From Colwellia psychrerythraea 34H (GTDB taxonomy: Bacteria; Pseudomonadota; Gammaproteobacteria; Enterobacterales; Alteromonadaceae): a stretch of 64,000 nt of DNA. Shown one piece after another: positions 1 through 8,900 of the stretch. The notes beneath the pieces are model-generated. The model saw only the letters and a list, made by a program, of their open reading frames with translations. It was not told where the DNA came from and ran no database searches. Each line of letters opens with the position of its first letter. The first letter of the stretch is position 1. The position numbers and the translations under genes are program-made. The stretch is taken from the NCBI RefSeq assembly GCF_000012325.1, contig NC_003910.7, positions 4,154,001 to 4,218,000 on the forward strand. Reading direction: 5' to 3'.

Positions 1-39
1 AATTAATTTGATTACGTTAATTTAATTAACTGATTTTGA

Positions 40-417
40 TTAACTTAAATCTAATGCAAATTTTTTCAATATCTCAATAGGCACTATCTCTAAAGCTTTA
101 ATATGGGTCTTTCGTAAGTGAACTCTCGGTGCTCTATCGCCTTGATAAGCTTCTAACCATCGCTCTGCACATAAACACCAAGTATCTCCAGGTTTTATGC
201 CTTCAAAGTTAAACTCAGGTCTTGGCGTTGATAAATCATTGCCTTTAAAACGAGAGAATTCTAAAAACTGCTCGCTTGCTTCAATGCAGATGGTATGTGA
301 ACCAACATCTTGCTCAGAGGTATTACATTTATTATCACGAAAAAATCCAGTTACCGGATCTCCACCACAGCCTATTAACGCTTCACCAAAAACGTTAATT
401 GATTCATCCATTTCCAT
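40..417 (-). CDS. DUF2237 family protein
   Basis: A 125-residue soluble protein with no signal peptide or membrane segment. It carries the conserved blocks of the DUF2237 family: NVFGE near the N-terminus, TGFFRD with a following CNT, DVGSHT, FLEFSR, GNDLSTPRPEF, KPGDTWCLCAERW and a C-terminal KALE. Several conserved cysteines suggest metal or redox chemistry, but the family has no established function that I know of. The length is usual for the family. ATG at 417 is followed by another in-frame ATG two codons later, so the exact start is uncertain by two residues. It appears to be a single-gene unit. Identification of the family is firm; function is unknown. Confidence 0.85.
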   Translation of the reverse strand: MEMDESINVFGEALIGCGGDPVTGFFRDNKCNTSEQDVGSHTICIEASEQFLEFSRFKGNDLSTPRPEFNFEGIKPGDTWCLCAERWLEAYQGDRAPRVHLRKTHIKALEIVPIEILKKFALDLS

Positions 418-614
418 TTTTTTGTTCCCATTGCTACTACTAATTAGCTGACAGTATACCCATGTTAATTCAAAATGTAGAATTCAGTGGAATACCTGAA
501 AAAAGAGTTCAGACTTACTGCCTAATACACCTTACATTCTCATCCTAGAAATAGTGAGACATAAAGGATCACAAAAAATATGAGTAGTTTTTTTGCACGA
601 CTTTTAGACAGCAC

Positions 615-1742
615 TCACAAGTAATCGTTAATATTACCGTGCTGATTAATGGTTCGTAGCACCTGTTGATTTTCCCCCATACCGCCAATCGTTATTAACT
701 GATCATCTAAAAGTAATAAACCTCGGTGGTCCATTGTTGCGTTAGGTGTTGTTTTAACTTGCCAACCTTGGGTTTTAATATCATAAATCCATACGCCATT
801 ATCAGGCGTTGAGGCCTGTCCGTTATAACCTATACCATTGAAGTTATAAGGATTGTCACTACCGCCAATAAAAATAATTTTTTGATATTGATCGATTCCG
901 ACCGCTGCCATGCGGTATCTTGATTTTCCTGTCGGGTGAGGTAATAATTGCCATGCTATTTTACTTGGATCTTTTTGATCTATTTTTCCTACATAACAAC
1001 TTGCTTCAGCTGCATAACTTCGACGTTTATTGATATGAACATCAACTCGTACGCCATCACAAATAACAAGCGTATTACCAACGATTCCGCCTGCTTGTCC
1101 AAATACCGGTTTCCCTGGAAATGGGCTTGCTTGCTGCCAAGTATCTGTTTTTATGTCGTATAGCTGAACCAAGTTAACATTTCCATCATTATGCCAACCG
1201 CTAACTAAATAGATATATCGGTTATCATAAGGCAGAGCAACGCTATCATCGACAGGCACAGGCATAGATGCCAGTTTTTTATAGCTCGCATTAGTCACAT
1301 CATAAGAATAAACATCAGGAACTGATACTTCACTATGATCTTTCGCAACAGTATAACCACCAAAGATATACGCTTTATTATTTATGCTCGTTGCAACACT
1401 AGCCAAGCGCCCCGTTAAACCATTAATCGGTTTTTCAATCGGCACAGGGGCAATAGACTGCCATTTTTTCAGATTAACATCATAGATAAATGCCTTATTA
1501 TGAACATCTTGATAGGTCTTATTTTTACCTAAACCAGAAAAAGACAATAGATAGTCTTTATTCTCAATAGAAAGCTGAGTAACTGCGTTATTAGCGACAG
1601 GCTCGGGTAATAAAGCTAATTCAGTTTCGTGTAGTGAATTAGCTCGAACAGATAGGGTAAAACTAAACAGAACTGTTAAATAAAAGAACGCCGATATACT
1701 TTTAGTAAATAGATGAGCAGTGAAAAAAAATGATTTAGGCAT
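615..1742 (-). CDS. Exported kelch-repeat protein
   Basis: Predicted secreted or periplasmic beta-propeller. The N-terminus (MPKSFFFTAHLF, then a hydrophobic stretch ending near VRANS) is a signal peptide. The mature part has repeated kelch blades, seen as WQSIAPVP, AYIFGGY, YIYLVSGW, WQQASPFPG, IIFIGGSDN and ITIGGMGEN, each combining a Gly-rich turn with a Trp about 25 residues later. The architecture resembles periplasmic kelch proteins such as sialate mutarotases, but nothing nearby suggests sialic acid metabolism, so no substrate is assigned. The frame stays open upstream to 1829, but those codons lie in an inverted-repeat element (1773-2039), so I chose the ATG at 1742 directly before the signal peptide. 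ATG at 1766 is an alternative. Confidence 0.75.
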   Translation of the reverse strand: MPKSFFFTAHLFTKSISAFFYLTVLFSFTLSVRANSLHETELALLPEPVANNAVTQLSIENKDYLLSFSGLGKNKTYQDVHNKAFIYDVNLKKWQSIAPVPIEKPINGLTGRLASVATSINNKAYIFGGYTVAKDHSEVSVPDVYSYDVTNASYKKLASMPVPVDDSVALPYDNRYIYLVSGWHNDGNVNLVQLYDIKTDTWQQASPFPGKPVFGQAGGIVGNTLVICDGVRVDVHINKRRSYAAEASCYVGKIDQKDPSKIAWQLLPHPTGKSRYRMAAVGIDQYQKIIFIGGSDNPYNFNGIGYNGQASTPDNGVWIYDIKTQGWQVKTTPNATMDHRGLLLLDDQLITIGGMGENQQVLRTINQHGNINDYL

Positions 1743-1772
1743 AAATATAATCCGAATGTTTAACATGTTATA

Positions 1773-2039
1773 TATACCCGCTCCACTTGATGATGCTCGT
1801 TTCAGGAAGTCTGATCGCTTCATAATCAAGGCTCATTTTTTTATTAATGGTCATTCCCTTAAAAAGAAATGTAACGAAGAGTATGATTTGCTCAGCCTTC
1901 CCCAAGAGGCTGGTTTAGAAACGCTTTATGCTGCGTTACTGATTTCGACAATAGAACAACTATTATCTTCAATCAATGCCTTGCCTAAAGGCGTTTCTAA
2001 TTCCAGCTGAATCATGCATCTTCAAGTGGAACGGGTATA
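1773..2039. repeat. Inverted-repeat element, type A (267 bp)
   Basis: The left end reads TATACCCGCTCCACTTGATG and the reverse complement of the right end TATACCCGTTCCACTTGAAG; over 23 bp the termini agree at 21 positions. The interior contains a 58-nt core (1928-1985, minus-strand sense) that matches the core of the element at 3201-3466 at 50 of 58 positions. No transposase frame is present; a reading frame of 96 codons across it looks like chance. It resembles non-autonomous repeats common in Alteromonadales intergenic DNA. It abuts the kelch gene promoter and supplies spurious upstream codons to it. Confidence 0.75.
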
Positions 2040-2044
2040 AGTAG

Positions 2045-3154
2045 TTAGTCAGAAGTGGCTATCAAGACAAAGTCTTTAGCAGCGAACTCTTTACCATTAA
2101 GTATGATTGATACTTGGTGTTTTCCTGGGTAAAACACTCGTGTGCTTATTGCTTTAAAACTCTGCTTTCGATCCACTTGATGTGACTCATTCGCCCCAAG
2201 GTTACGTTCACTGATCTTAAAAACCTTTTTCGATAACTGTCCGTTCTTTTTCATAAAATACAGCCCATATTCCAAGCGTATTTTTTTACTTCTTGTTGAG
2301 GTGTTTTTTACAGTAAAACTGAATTGAGCATACTCGCCAAAATTAACCTCATTAGTTAGTATCGCAAATTCAGTGAGTTTAATGCCTGTGCTGTCGTAAC
2401 CAAAAAGTGCCAGGGTATCAGGGCAAGCCTGTTTTAATAACGTTCGACAAGCATGTTTAAGCGTTCGGTCGAACTGTTCACTAGTACCTAGGTATTCTTT
2501 GACAAAAGCAATCACCACTTGAGGATTATCTTTGGCGATATCATTTAAGTTATTGGCAACGCTACGACGAACAATTTCTGTCGGATCATCAACTAGACGA
2601 TGTAATATAGGTAAGAGTTCAACGGGATCTTTCTTATATTCTTGCAGCGCTATCGCCCAAGGTAAACGGGGTCTGCTACCTTCAGTCGCTAAACGCCTAA
2701 CCAAGTAATGCTCATGTTGGCTCCATAAGATCATTTGCGCTAACATTTGATTGCCATATTTAATTAAGAAAGGTCGAACTGCAAATTCACCACTGGTAAA
2801 TTGCGTTACTTGCTCCATAACCTCAACCGATTCTTGAAAGTGATTTATGCCATAGGTTTCTATATATTCTGGTAAGAACATATATTCAACACTACCTTCA
2901 GTAATGCCAGCATCGGTTAAACTTGCAATTAACTTAACTAAAATGTCGGCAGCTTGAGGGAAATCAGTTGGCATAAACTGATGCATTACCGCTTTGGTAT
3001 GACTCATGCGCTCTTTTAGCTCTAATACTTCAAAGTTATCGCATAACATAAGTGCCATGAACTCTTGCTCATCAAAGTCTGGCAAACAGGCTTTTAAATG
3101 TATCGATAAGGTTAAATAAAAGCGCTCGTTGTATAAATTTTTAAAAGGTTCCAT
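2045..3154 (-). CDS. alkC: AlkC-type DNA alkylation repair protein
   Basis: A 369-residue cytosolic protein of the AlkC/AlkD HEAT-like repeat superfamily, glycosylases that remove alkylated bases such as 3-methyladenine. Residues about 1-240 are helical repeats, with family-like blocks such as WSQHEHYLVRRLATEGSRPRLPW and DDPTEIVRRSVANNLNDIAKDNP. Residues about 260-369 form a beta-rich domain (FGEYAQFSFTVKNTS, GKHQVSIILNGKEF), consistent with the immunoglobulin-like tail found in AlkC but not AlkD. A perfect LexA-type palindrome lies at 3487-3502, separated from the gene by a 266-bp repeat element, so SOS control is plausible but may be disrupted. The start lacks an obvious Shine-Dalgarno sequence. 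Family call is good; substrate range is inferred. Confidence 0.8.
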   Translation of the reverse strand: MEPFKNLYNERFYLTLSIHLKACLPDFDEQEFMALMLCDNFEVLELKERMSHTKAVMHQFMPTDFPQAADILVKLIASLTDAGITEGSVEYMFLPEYIETYGINHFQESVEVMEQVTQFTSGEFAVRPFLIKYGNQMLAQMILWSQHEHYLVRRLATEGSRPRLPWAIALQEYKKDPVELLPILHRLVDDPTEIVRRSVANNLNDIAKDNPQVVIAFVKEYLGTSEQFDRTLKHACRTLLKQACPDTLALFGYDSTGIKLTEFAILTNEVNFGEYAQFSFTVKNTSTRSKKIRLEYGLYFMKKNGQLSKKVFKISERNLGANESHQVDRKQSFKAISTRVFYPGKHQVSIILNGKEFAAKDFVLIATSD

Positions 3155-3200
3155 AGTGATGATTTGAATCCAGAGTTTTTCAAAGGGTAAAATAGGTATA

Positions 3201-3466
3201 ATACCAAGTTGATTAAGTTCTTTCCCACTCAGCGAGAATTAAAAGGCTTAGAGGCAAGGCATTGATTGAAGAGAATGGTTATTCCCTTATCAAAATCAAT
3301 AACGCAGCATGTAAGCCTTTTAAACTCGCCCTCTGGGAGCTTACTCGATGCCCACTAACATCGTTAAATTTATTTGATTTAGAATGACTAAACCGAAACA
3401 AATTTTCTTTGTTATTGAACATCGAGCAGAGCTCTGAGTTGGGAAGAAATTTAATCAAATTGGTAT
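3201..3466. repeat. Inverted-repeat element, type B (266 bp)
   Basis: The left end begins ATACCAAGTTGATTAAGTTC and the reverse complement of the right end ATACCAATTTGATTAAATTT; similarity continues for about 33 bp through TTCCCACTCAG / TTCCCAACTCAG. The interior core at 3253-3310 (begins GGCAAGGCATTGATTGAAGA, ends CGCAGCAT) matches the type A core at 50 of 58 bases, although the two elements have different termini. The core can fold through ATTGATT pairing with AATCAAT. No coding capacity. It fills most of the 368-bp gap between the AlkC gene and pbpC. Confidence 0.75.
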
Positions 3467-3486
3467 AACACTATACTGCACTAAAG

Positions 3487-3502
3487 CTGTATATAAATAC
3501 AG
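3487..3502. promoter_or_regulatory. LexA (SOS) box
   Basis: CTGTATATAAATACAG matches the gammaproteobacterial LexA consensus CTGT-N8-ACAG exactly, with an AT-rich spacer. It lies downstream of pbpC and upstream of the AlkC gene on the minus strand, 332 bp from its start codon. Element B occupies 266 bp of that interval; without it the box would sit about 67 bp from the start, a normal operator distance. Confidence 0.6.
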
Positions 3503-3522
3503 TCACGTTTCTTTAGTTATTT

Positions 3523-5895
3523 TTACTCAACATACAGGGTAACCATATCACTGTTACCTTGCTGGTCTTGCACTATGATTTGCTGCTTACCTATGGTTGA
3601 TAATAAATGCTCTTTGCCTTGGTTTGGCTTGATTTGATAACTGTGTTTGCCGTTGATATACCAATTGTGTGTACCTAAGCCGCCAATGCTTTTTAACCAT
3701 ACGCTCGGTATTTTGCCTTTATCCCCTGACTTTCGATAAATACTGCCCTCTTCAATACCGGTAATTTTTAAGGTCGCACTTGAGGCTATATCTGGGCTAG
3801 CACACTTAGGGTCAAGCATAGGTATCAAGGTAAATCGTCGTTGTTTTACCTTAATCCAAGGCTCTAATACCTTAGGCCAAACAGCAACATGGTTAACTTT
3901 TTTCGGCACTGTCGCGCAATCCATAGCAACTCTCAATTGGTTTGCTGGATTAGTCCAAAAGGTAAAAAGTCCACTTTGCCATGCATCTACATCGCTGGTA
4001 TGCCAAGTAGGCGGCACAGTATCGTCAATAATCCACGCTTGGTGATCTTCCTGACAATCACTCGCTCGGTTGTCGCTTTTTCTGGTGCCTAAAGGCCAAC
4101 ATATTGTCTCTTTCGTTACCTTGTCAGGTTTTGTGATCTGTTGTGCATTCAAATTAAGACGGTCAGCAACATTAAATAATAACGGCCCTGCACTAATACT
4201 GCCATAGTGCCCTGGCATGGCGGTGCCATCGGGTCTACCTAGCCATACGCCTAAGGTATATTCTTTGGTTACTCCGATTGCCCAAGAATCACGAAAACCG
4301 TAACTTGTACCTGTTTTCCATGCCATCTTTCCTTGTTGTAAAGACGAGGCAAAAGTATCAATACTGCCAGGGCGTTCAATGCCAGCTAAGAGCTCTTGAA
4401 CCACCCAAGCACTCTCTGAGGAAAGTAAATTACGTGTTTGCTTATCTTGTGTTAACTCTTTCTGTAAAAAGCGTAATTGACTTACTTTACCTTGGTTAGC
4501 AAAAGCCGAATAACTTTCAACGAGTTGTTCTAATGAGGTTCCTGCGCCACCTAAAATAATGGCTAAGTTGGGTTTTCCACCTGGAATTGATAGGGTTAAA
4601 CCCGCATTTTCTAATTGCGCAACAAAACGATTAACGCCATAGCGCTCTAAAAGATCTACTGCTGGCATATTGAGAGAACGCTTCAAGGCTTCTGCCGCTG
4701 ACACAGGTCCATTAAAGGCACCATTGAAATTACTGGGGCGATAATCCCCCCAACTGCGCGGAACATCAGCCAGTAAAGAATGTGAATGAATCAAGCCTTC
4801 ATCTAATGCTAAGCCATAAATAAACGGTTTTAAGGTAGACCCCGGAGAACGGATGGCCTGCACCATATCGACATAACCATGTCGCTCTGCATTAGCAAAA
4901 TCAGCGGTGCCAATATAGGCCTTCACTGCCGAGTTTTTATTGTCTACCACTAAAATAGCCGCTGAGCTTTGTTTAGGTAACCTTGTCATATAAGAGGTAA
5001 GTGAATCTTGTAACGCCAGCTGCAAGTCACTATCAATAGTGCTTTTTACCACCGATTGACCATTGGAATGATTCAATAACCGCCGAGCCAGTAATGGCGC
5101 TAATTGCTTAGGGCGAAAATTAAAGCTAAAAACTTGCTCTAACATTGCATCATCCACAATTTCTTGTGGCCATACATCAAAATCTGCAAGCCTTTGTAAT
5201 ACCTTATTTCTCGCTTTTTGAGCTGCTAAGGCATGTAAATCAGGACGATATCGAGTAGGTGCTTGTGGGAGAACCGCCAGTAAAGCAGCTTCCGCATGAG
5301 TAAGCTCTTTTGCCGATTTATTTAAGTAGGTAAAGCTTGCCGCCTGCACTCCTTCAATCGTTCCACCAAAAGGCGCAGTATTAAGATAAAGCTGTAGAAT
5401 TTGCTTTTTATCTAACTGCCACTCTAGTTGTAATGTTCTTAATACTTGCTTGGTTTTTCCCCATAAACTTCGCTTGTGCGGATGTAAAATCCTCGCCACT
5501 TGCATTGAGAGTGTTGAGCCACCAGAAACAATTTTATTACTCGCGACATTTTGCATTGTCGCTCTGAGCAATGAAAACGGATTTATGCCCGGGTGATGCC
5601 AGAACCAGCGATCTTCATAATTAATTAATGCGTCGATATAGAGTGGGGAGACTTGATGCAATTTTATCGGGTAACGCCAAATACCATTTTTATCAGCAAA
5701 GCTTCGTAATGGTCGATCATTTTCATCCACCACAACACGGGCAAATAAGTTATTTTTCTCAGGTAAGTTTAATGGGTAAAGACTATCAAGCGTAAATAAC
5801 ACAGCGAGTGACATAAACAAGGCTAACGCCAAAAAGACCACTATTCGTTGATGTTTACACCAACGAATAATGGTTGTTAACCCTTGTTTAATCAT
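3523..5895 (-). CDS. pbpC: Penicillin-binding protein 1C
   Basis: Bifunctional class A-like peptidoglycan synthase of the PBP1C type. One N-terminal membrane anchor (about residues 16-36) is followed by a glycosyltransferase domain with the catalytic motif EDRWFWHHPG and the block SGGSTLSMQVAR. The transpeptidase domain has SPGSTLKP (active-site Ser near residue 350), SLN and KTGTSYGFRD (near 525). The C-terminal part carries the extra beta-rich domain typical of PBP1C. It lies 49 bp downstream of the alpha-2-macroglobulin gene, the conserved pbpC/yfhM pairing. I chose ATG at 5895; a TTG start at 5937 would add 14 residues and have a tighter gap, but the membrane anchor needs neither. Confidence 0.93.
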   Translation of the reverse strand: MIKQGLTTIIRWCKHQRIVVFLALALFMSLAVLFTLDSLYPLNLPEKNNLFARVVVDENDRPLRSFADKNGIWRYPIKLHQVSPLYIDALINYEDRWFWHHPGINPFSLLRATMQNVASNKIVSGGSTLSMQVARILHPHKRSLWGKTKQVLRTLQLEWQLDKKQILQLYLNTAPFGGTIEGVQAASFTYLNKSAKELTHAEAALLAVLPQAPTRYRPDLHALAAQKARNKVLQRLADFDVWPQEIVDDAMLEQVFSFNFRPKQLAPLLARRLLNHSNGQSVVKSTIDSDLQLALQDSLTSYMTRLPKQSSAAILVVDNKNSAVKAYIGTADFANAERHGYVDMVQAIRSPGSTLKPFIYGLALDEGLIHSHSLLADVPRSWGDYRPSNFNGAFNGPVSAAEALKRSLNMPAVDLLERYGVNRFVAQLENAGLTLSIPGGKPNLAIILGGAGTSLEQLVESYSAFANQGKVSQLRFLQKELTQDKQTRNLLSSESAWVVQELLAGIERPGSIDTFASSLQQGKMAWKTGTSYGFRDSWAIGVTKEYTLGVWLGRPDGTAMPGHYGSISAGPLLFNVADRLNLNAQQITKPDKVTKETICWPLGTRKSDNRASDCQEDHQAWIIDDTVPPTWHTSDVDAWQSGLFTFWTNPANQLRVAMDCATVPKKVNHVAVWPKVLEPWIKVKQRRFTLIPMLDPKCASPDIASSATLKITGIEEGSIYRKSGDKGKIPSVWLKSIGGLGTHNWYINGKHSYQIKPNQGKEHLLSTIGKQQIIVQDQQGNSDMVTLYVE

Positions 5896-5944
5896 GACAG
5901 TACCAACACGTATTCCTTTTGGATTAATAGTTTTCAACCAATAC

Positions 5945-8900
5945 TTATTGACTAATACTTATATCGCCAATAGTAGCACCAATGCCTCTAAGCTCTGGTC
6001 GATACATATCTTCAACTAAAGATGCTGGTACCTTGTAAACACCGGGAGTCACCGCGCGCACTAAGTAAAACAAATGCGCAGTGCGACGTTTGCTAATGTT
6101 AAGTGCTGCAACAAAACGATCATCGCGATATTCTTGATAAGTTATCGGCGTATTTTTTTGCCAATATTCAATCGTTTTCCCATCAACTTTAAGCTCATCT
6201 AGTTTTATCGAATTACCGAGATTTTGATTTTCCAATTCAAAACCCGCAGGTAACAAATCAACCACTAGGGCATCAGGTGTTCGCTGCTTAGCAGAGACTT
6301 GCAGGTGAACCAAGAATAGCTGACCGACTTTGACTTGATCAATACTGGTTTCTTTACCTTTTACGCTTAACCACTGTCTTTGAATCGACAAACCATTGGC
6401 ACTTTCTTTCGGGGCTTTTTTACCGTAACCACTGACGCTAATATTTGCTAACAGCGGATGTTTATTGTCAGAAGTGATAGTTACTTCTTGTTGCAGTACC
6501 TCGCTCGACAAACCTTGCTGATAAACCGAGGTTTGGCTAAGTTTATTGTTAGCCGCGCCAAGAATAACGTTGGCAGACCAAGGTTTTCCTTCAAACGCCT
6601 GCAGTGATAAACCGGCTAAGAACAAAGCATTACGTTCTTGCGTACTCAAGTACTGACGTAAATTAACCTCTTCAGCCAAGGTAAAACTAAGGGCGATAGC
6701 TTCTTCTTTAGCTTTATCCTCCTTTAACATTAAGTGGATCATTAGTGCTAAGTCACGTATTTGGCTGCCATAATCAGCAAGATATTGTTGTCGTTTATTC
6801 GGTAGATTATTTAACGCGATAGCCATTAATTGCTCACCACGTTTTTTATCACCCATGTTAAATAATGCCAATGCAAGATGTGTTTGCGACAACCCAGTTT
6901 TGGCGTTAGCACTATGGTTTTTAGCCAAGTTACGTAAGGTGCCAAGTGGCGCTTGATTCACCCGAGAGAGTACATAAGCGGCATAAGCTTTGTAAGCGAA
7001 GTAATAGTGTTTACCATCATCACTCCAACGTTCGTTATAAAACGGTCGGGTGCGCGCTAAGTAATTTTGCAAACGCGTTAAAGTTTTAGCTAACATTTCT
7101 TCAGGTACAGCTATGCCCATATCACGGGCATTTAATAAAAAGTCAGCAACATAAGCAGTTAACCAGTGCTCTTCTGCAGAGGTATTATTCCATAAACCAT
7201 AACCACCATTACTCAGCTGTAACATCGCTAATCTTTCGATGCCTTTATTGATCATATCTAACCGTTTATCTTCACTAACCGCTTTAATCCCCATACTTTT
7301 CTGTTTGCCTGGCGTGGCAAAAAGCAATGGATAAGCACGACTACTGGTTTGCTCTAAACAACCATAAGGATATTGTAATAAGTGAGTCAGTTGCGCCTGA
7401 AGATCAATGTTTGCTTTAGGCGATATAGTTAAAGAGGCATGCACAGTCTCAGGAAATAACGCTTGAGCAATACTTGGGTCAAGACGCAGGCTATCACCTT
7501 GTTGAAGAATTTTCTGACTGCGAGTTAACGTTGCCGGATAAGCGGGCCGCAAACCTAGAGACCAATTTCGATTAACATCTTCAAGTAATTTTGTACCCGA
7601 GACATTGAGTGAAAATCTTGCTTTGCCTTCATGTGCTAAGGCCTTCACAGCATAGTTAAGAGTGGTTTTCTCGCCCTTTTTAAGGGTGATTTTTTTAGTA
7701 TGTTCAAAGGCTGCAACGGGTCCTGAACTGCTTAGCTGTACAGTTAACTGCTGCTGTTCACCACTGAGGTTAGTTACATCTAAGGCCAGGGTAGTTTCAT
7801 CTCCCATCGCTAAGAATCGCGGCATAGCCAGCTGGGTAACAACGGGGGCTGCTATAGTGACTTCTTTATCGTTATGACCAAATTTATCGGCAGAAAAAGA
7901 TAAGGCCATTAAGCGAATCCGACCATTGAAATCAGGAATATCTAATGGAATGATGGCCTCGCCCTGTTCATCTAATGACACTAAACCACTAAATAAAGAA
8001 ACAATTTGCACATCCGATTGTGGCTCCTTGCCGCCTCGCGTTAAATCACTATCGCCACCAAAACGTAAGCGGGCATTTTCAGCCTGGTTAACTTCAATAA
8101 CTTTACTATAAACATCCCGAGAATCGACTTCATATCGTCGCTGGCCAAAAAATGCCTCAAAGGGATCTGGCGTTTTAAACTCACTAATACTTAATACACC
8201 TACATCAACTGCAGCAAGTGTCACAAAAACTTTTTCAGCTATTGGCGCTGCTTCCGTGTTCTGACCTACTTGATGACCGACTTCATTTGTCACTTTTATT
8301 TGCACTGGTAATATTTTATTGGGAAGTGCTTTTTCAGCAACCTCAAACTCAATATTGAGTTGTTGTGATTCACGCTGAAGTGGTAGGTGAACCAAGCCAA
8401 AACTACGTTTAGGGGTTATGGTTTTGAGTTTATCGCCCGGCTGTAAGACCAGCGCACTGATATAAATATTATGCTGTTGCCAATCCGCCGATACAGGGAT
8501 TTCAATTATGGCACCCTCAGCAGGAATAAACTGACGCGTTGACCATAGCGGGCTATTTCCTTCCACTAGAATGATGGCTTCACCGGCCTGGGGAGGAACA
8601 ATATTCACTTTGACCAGATCTCCTGCGGCGTAACTTGCTTTATCCAGCGCCATGGTCACTTTGTCAGGTCTAGCAGCACCGCTGCCTGATTGACTTTTTT
8701 TCCAATCTGCATACCAATTGGTGCCGGCATAAAACTGCACACTTGATAATAAACCGCTGTTAACATCACGTACTTCGAGGCGATAACGGCCCCAAGTAAC
8801 AGGAAAATCAACGCTTGCTGTTACACCGTCTTTTATCGTCAACGAGCTTGTTAGCTCAACAAACTCATTATCATTCCATTCATAATGCCAACCTCTATTT

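Noticed and set aside
1720..2010. 96-codon reading frame on the plus strand
   Set aside because: It spans the type A repeat and the antisense of the kelch signal peptide; no start signal or protein-like pattern.
5895..5937. Earlier TTG start for PBP1C
   Set aside because: It adds 14 residues without a ribosome-binding site; the ATG at 5895 precedes the membrane anchor directly. Not fully excluded.
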